Part shown: positions 58,831-60,000 of the stretch, one piece after another
How positions within the stretch are numbered: position 1 is the first letter of the stretch
Layout of the letters: the number at the start of each line of letters is the position of its first letter
Origin: Cristatella mucedo
Taxonomy: Eukaryota > Bryozoa > Phylactolaemata > Cristatellidae
NCBI GenBank assembly: GCA_009760855.2
Contig: WPIO01000134.1
Location: 986,001 to 1,046,000 of the forward strand
Length of the DNA: 60,000 nucleotides
Reading direction: 5' to 3'
Translations under genes and position numbers: made by a program
The notes under the pieces: model-generated
Seen by the model: only the letters and a program-made list of their open reading frames with translations
The model's database searches: none
What the model was told of the DNA's origin: nothing

Positions 58831-60000
58831 TATGTGAGGTGATATTTTGTTGGCCAGCAGTCCATAAATTGCTAGAATATTTGAGGTTATACCTACATCC
58901 TTAGAATGAGCACAGTTATAGTCAATTATTCGTAACATCGATGCCATGTAAACACCTCCTTTCCCAGATTGGACAGTTTTGCCAATGCAAGCATTAGGTG
59001 CTTCGTTGTAATGCAATTTTTTTTTAGAATAAAAAGTAACTCATAACCTTATTCACAGGCAAGAATGCGATTATAAGACCCTTGGCCGATAGCATAGCCT
59101 TTGTTGATAGCATTTTTGGAGCAATCCCCAGGTTGCCGTCTTGCCTCAAGTGATATGTTCACGATGGGGAGGGCTGCTTATGGTTAGCATCAAATGACCA
59201 GAAAAATTAATTTTGCCACCAACGGGAATCAAGCTTGGGACTTTCCACGTCCAGAACCTAGGAAAACAACTACTAGGCCATCAGGACCCGCATATTTGTG
59301 AACTGAGTGAAGCTAGTCACTTGGAATCGGTACCAAAAAGCAGCTAGCGCTTTGTTCCACAGTGCGAGTTTCCTTCGATGCAATGCTGCAGCGGTACAAA
59401 GAATCTATCTATAATGCAATATCAAATATGTCCATAGGTTGACCACGGGTTCGAGCTCCAGTGAAACAAGCTGGAGTAGCCAAGAATACCAAGAAGACCA
59501 GTGCGCCAGCTTGCTCACACAGCAGCAGCATGCAAAAGGAAAACAGAAAAGAACTAGCCAAAACAAGGCTTTCAAGAGTGACTTGGTAGATCGCAGCATG
59601 CTTTGCGGTCGTCTACACAATTATGGAACTAATTGGAATAGATTGAATGAAATGCATGTAGCCATTAAGTGGTTGCTCAATTGGGTAGTCGGTCTCGATG
59701 GTTGACTATGAGTGTTAAGGATTCGTGATCACGAGGTCTTTGTTTCTACTCCTGTCGGCAATAGGGGCCTCATTTATTTTTTTTAAACAGCGTACATTCA
59801 GCATGAAACATTGCAGTGCCATTCGGGTGTTATTAATATCTGAAATGCTCGAATGCTAGTTTAACATAGCCCCAGCCACCACAATTAAGCATGCCCTGAT
59901 CACAAATCGGTTTCTCAGACGTCTGATGCCAGACGACAGGTGTGGACAAATGATTCGAAAGTGATTCGAGTCTTAATGCCATGGACAGAGAAAAAAATTT
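58831..60000. other. End of window, no confident gene
   Basis: A tRNA-like B-box string (ACCACGGGTTCGAGCTCC) at about 59443-59460 and a decayed head near 59685-59760 suggest old SINE pieces. An 88-codon frame at 59439-59705 overlaps them and is not considered a gene. Confidence 0.35.

Overview
The window is animal nuclear DNA. It carries intron-rich genes with GT-AG splice sites, many decayed LINEs, tRNA-derived SINEs and simple repeats. There is no bacterial-type gene organisation. FUZ, an HPS5-like gene, PTDSS2 and UBE2M indicate a metazoan. The repeats (L2/CR1-clade LINEs with ATT-rich tails, and SINEs I cannot match to a vertebrate family) suggest an invertebrate, but I cannot name the phylum. 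I assembled gene models by hand from splice sites and exon phase; identities rest on by-eye resemblance to known families.

Layout. 613-1154 (+): last three coding exons of an annexin. 1678-20035 (-): complete ten-exon phosphatidylserine synthase gene (PTDSS2-like, 529 codons), convergent with the annexin. 20.5-25 kb: mostly repeat-bearing intergenic DNA. 24997-31168 (+): complete five-exon UBE2M (NEDD8-conjugating E2, 182 aa), head-to-head with PTDSS2. 31.2-39.1 kb: intergenic DNA dominated by a LINE split by a 1.2-kb insertion, plus SINEs. 39150-45078 (+): FUZ, a planar-cell-polarity and ciliogenesis effector, with one internal exon uncertain. 45532-49948 (-): 3' part of an HPS5-like gene whose phase-consistent exons end in a C-terminal RING finger; it converges on FUZ with about 450 bp between stop codons. 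51-54.6 kb: a LINE complex of a second family. 54.6-60 kb: mostly unassigned, with a few coding-like islands.

Repeats. LINE family A (L2/CR1-like RT carrying a YADDTQLY motif) ends in a conserved tail followed by (ATT)n. SINE family 1 has a tRNA-like head fused to nearly the same tail, so it probably borrows the LINE A machinery. SINE family 2 has a different 3' end. LINE family B lacks the ATT tail. Nested insertions, inverted copies and a template-switch-like hairpin record the history of the region.

The genes are housekeeping or cell-biological and do not form one pathway. The most unusual item is the HPS5-like protein ending in a RING domain of the kind found in HOPS/CORVET subunits.
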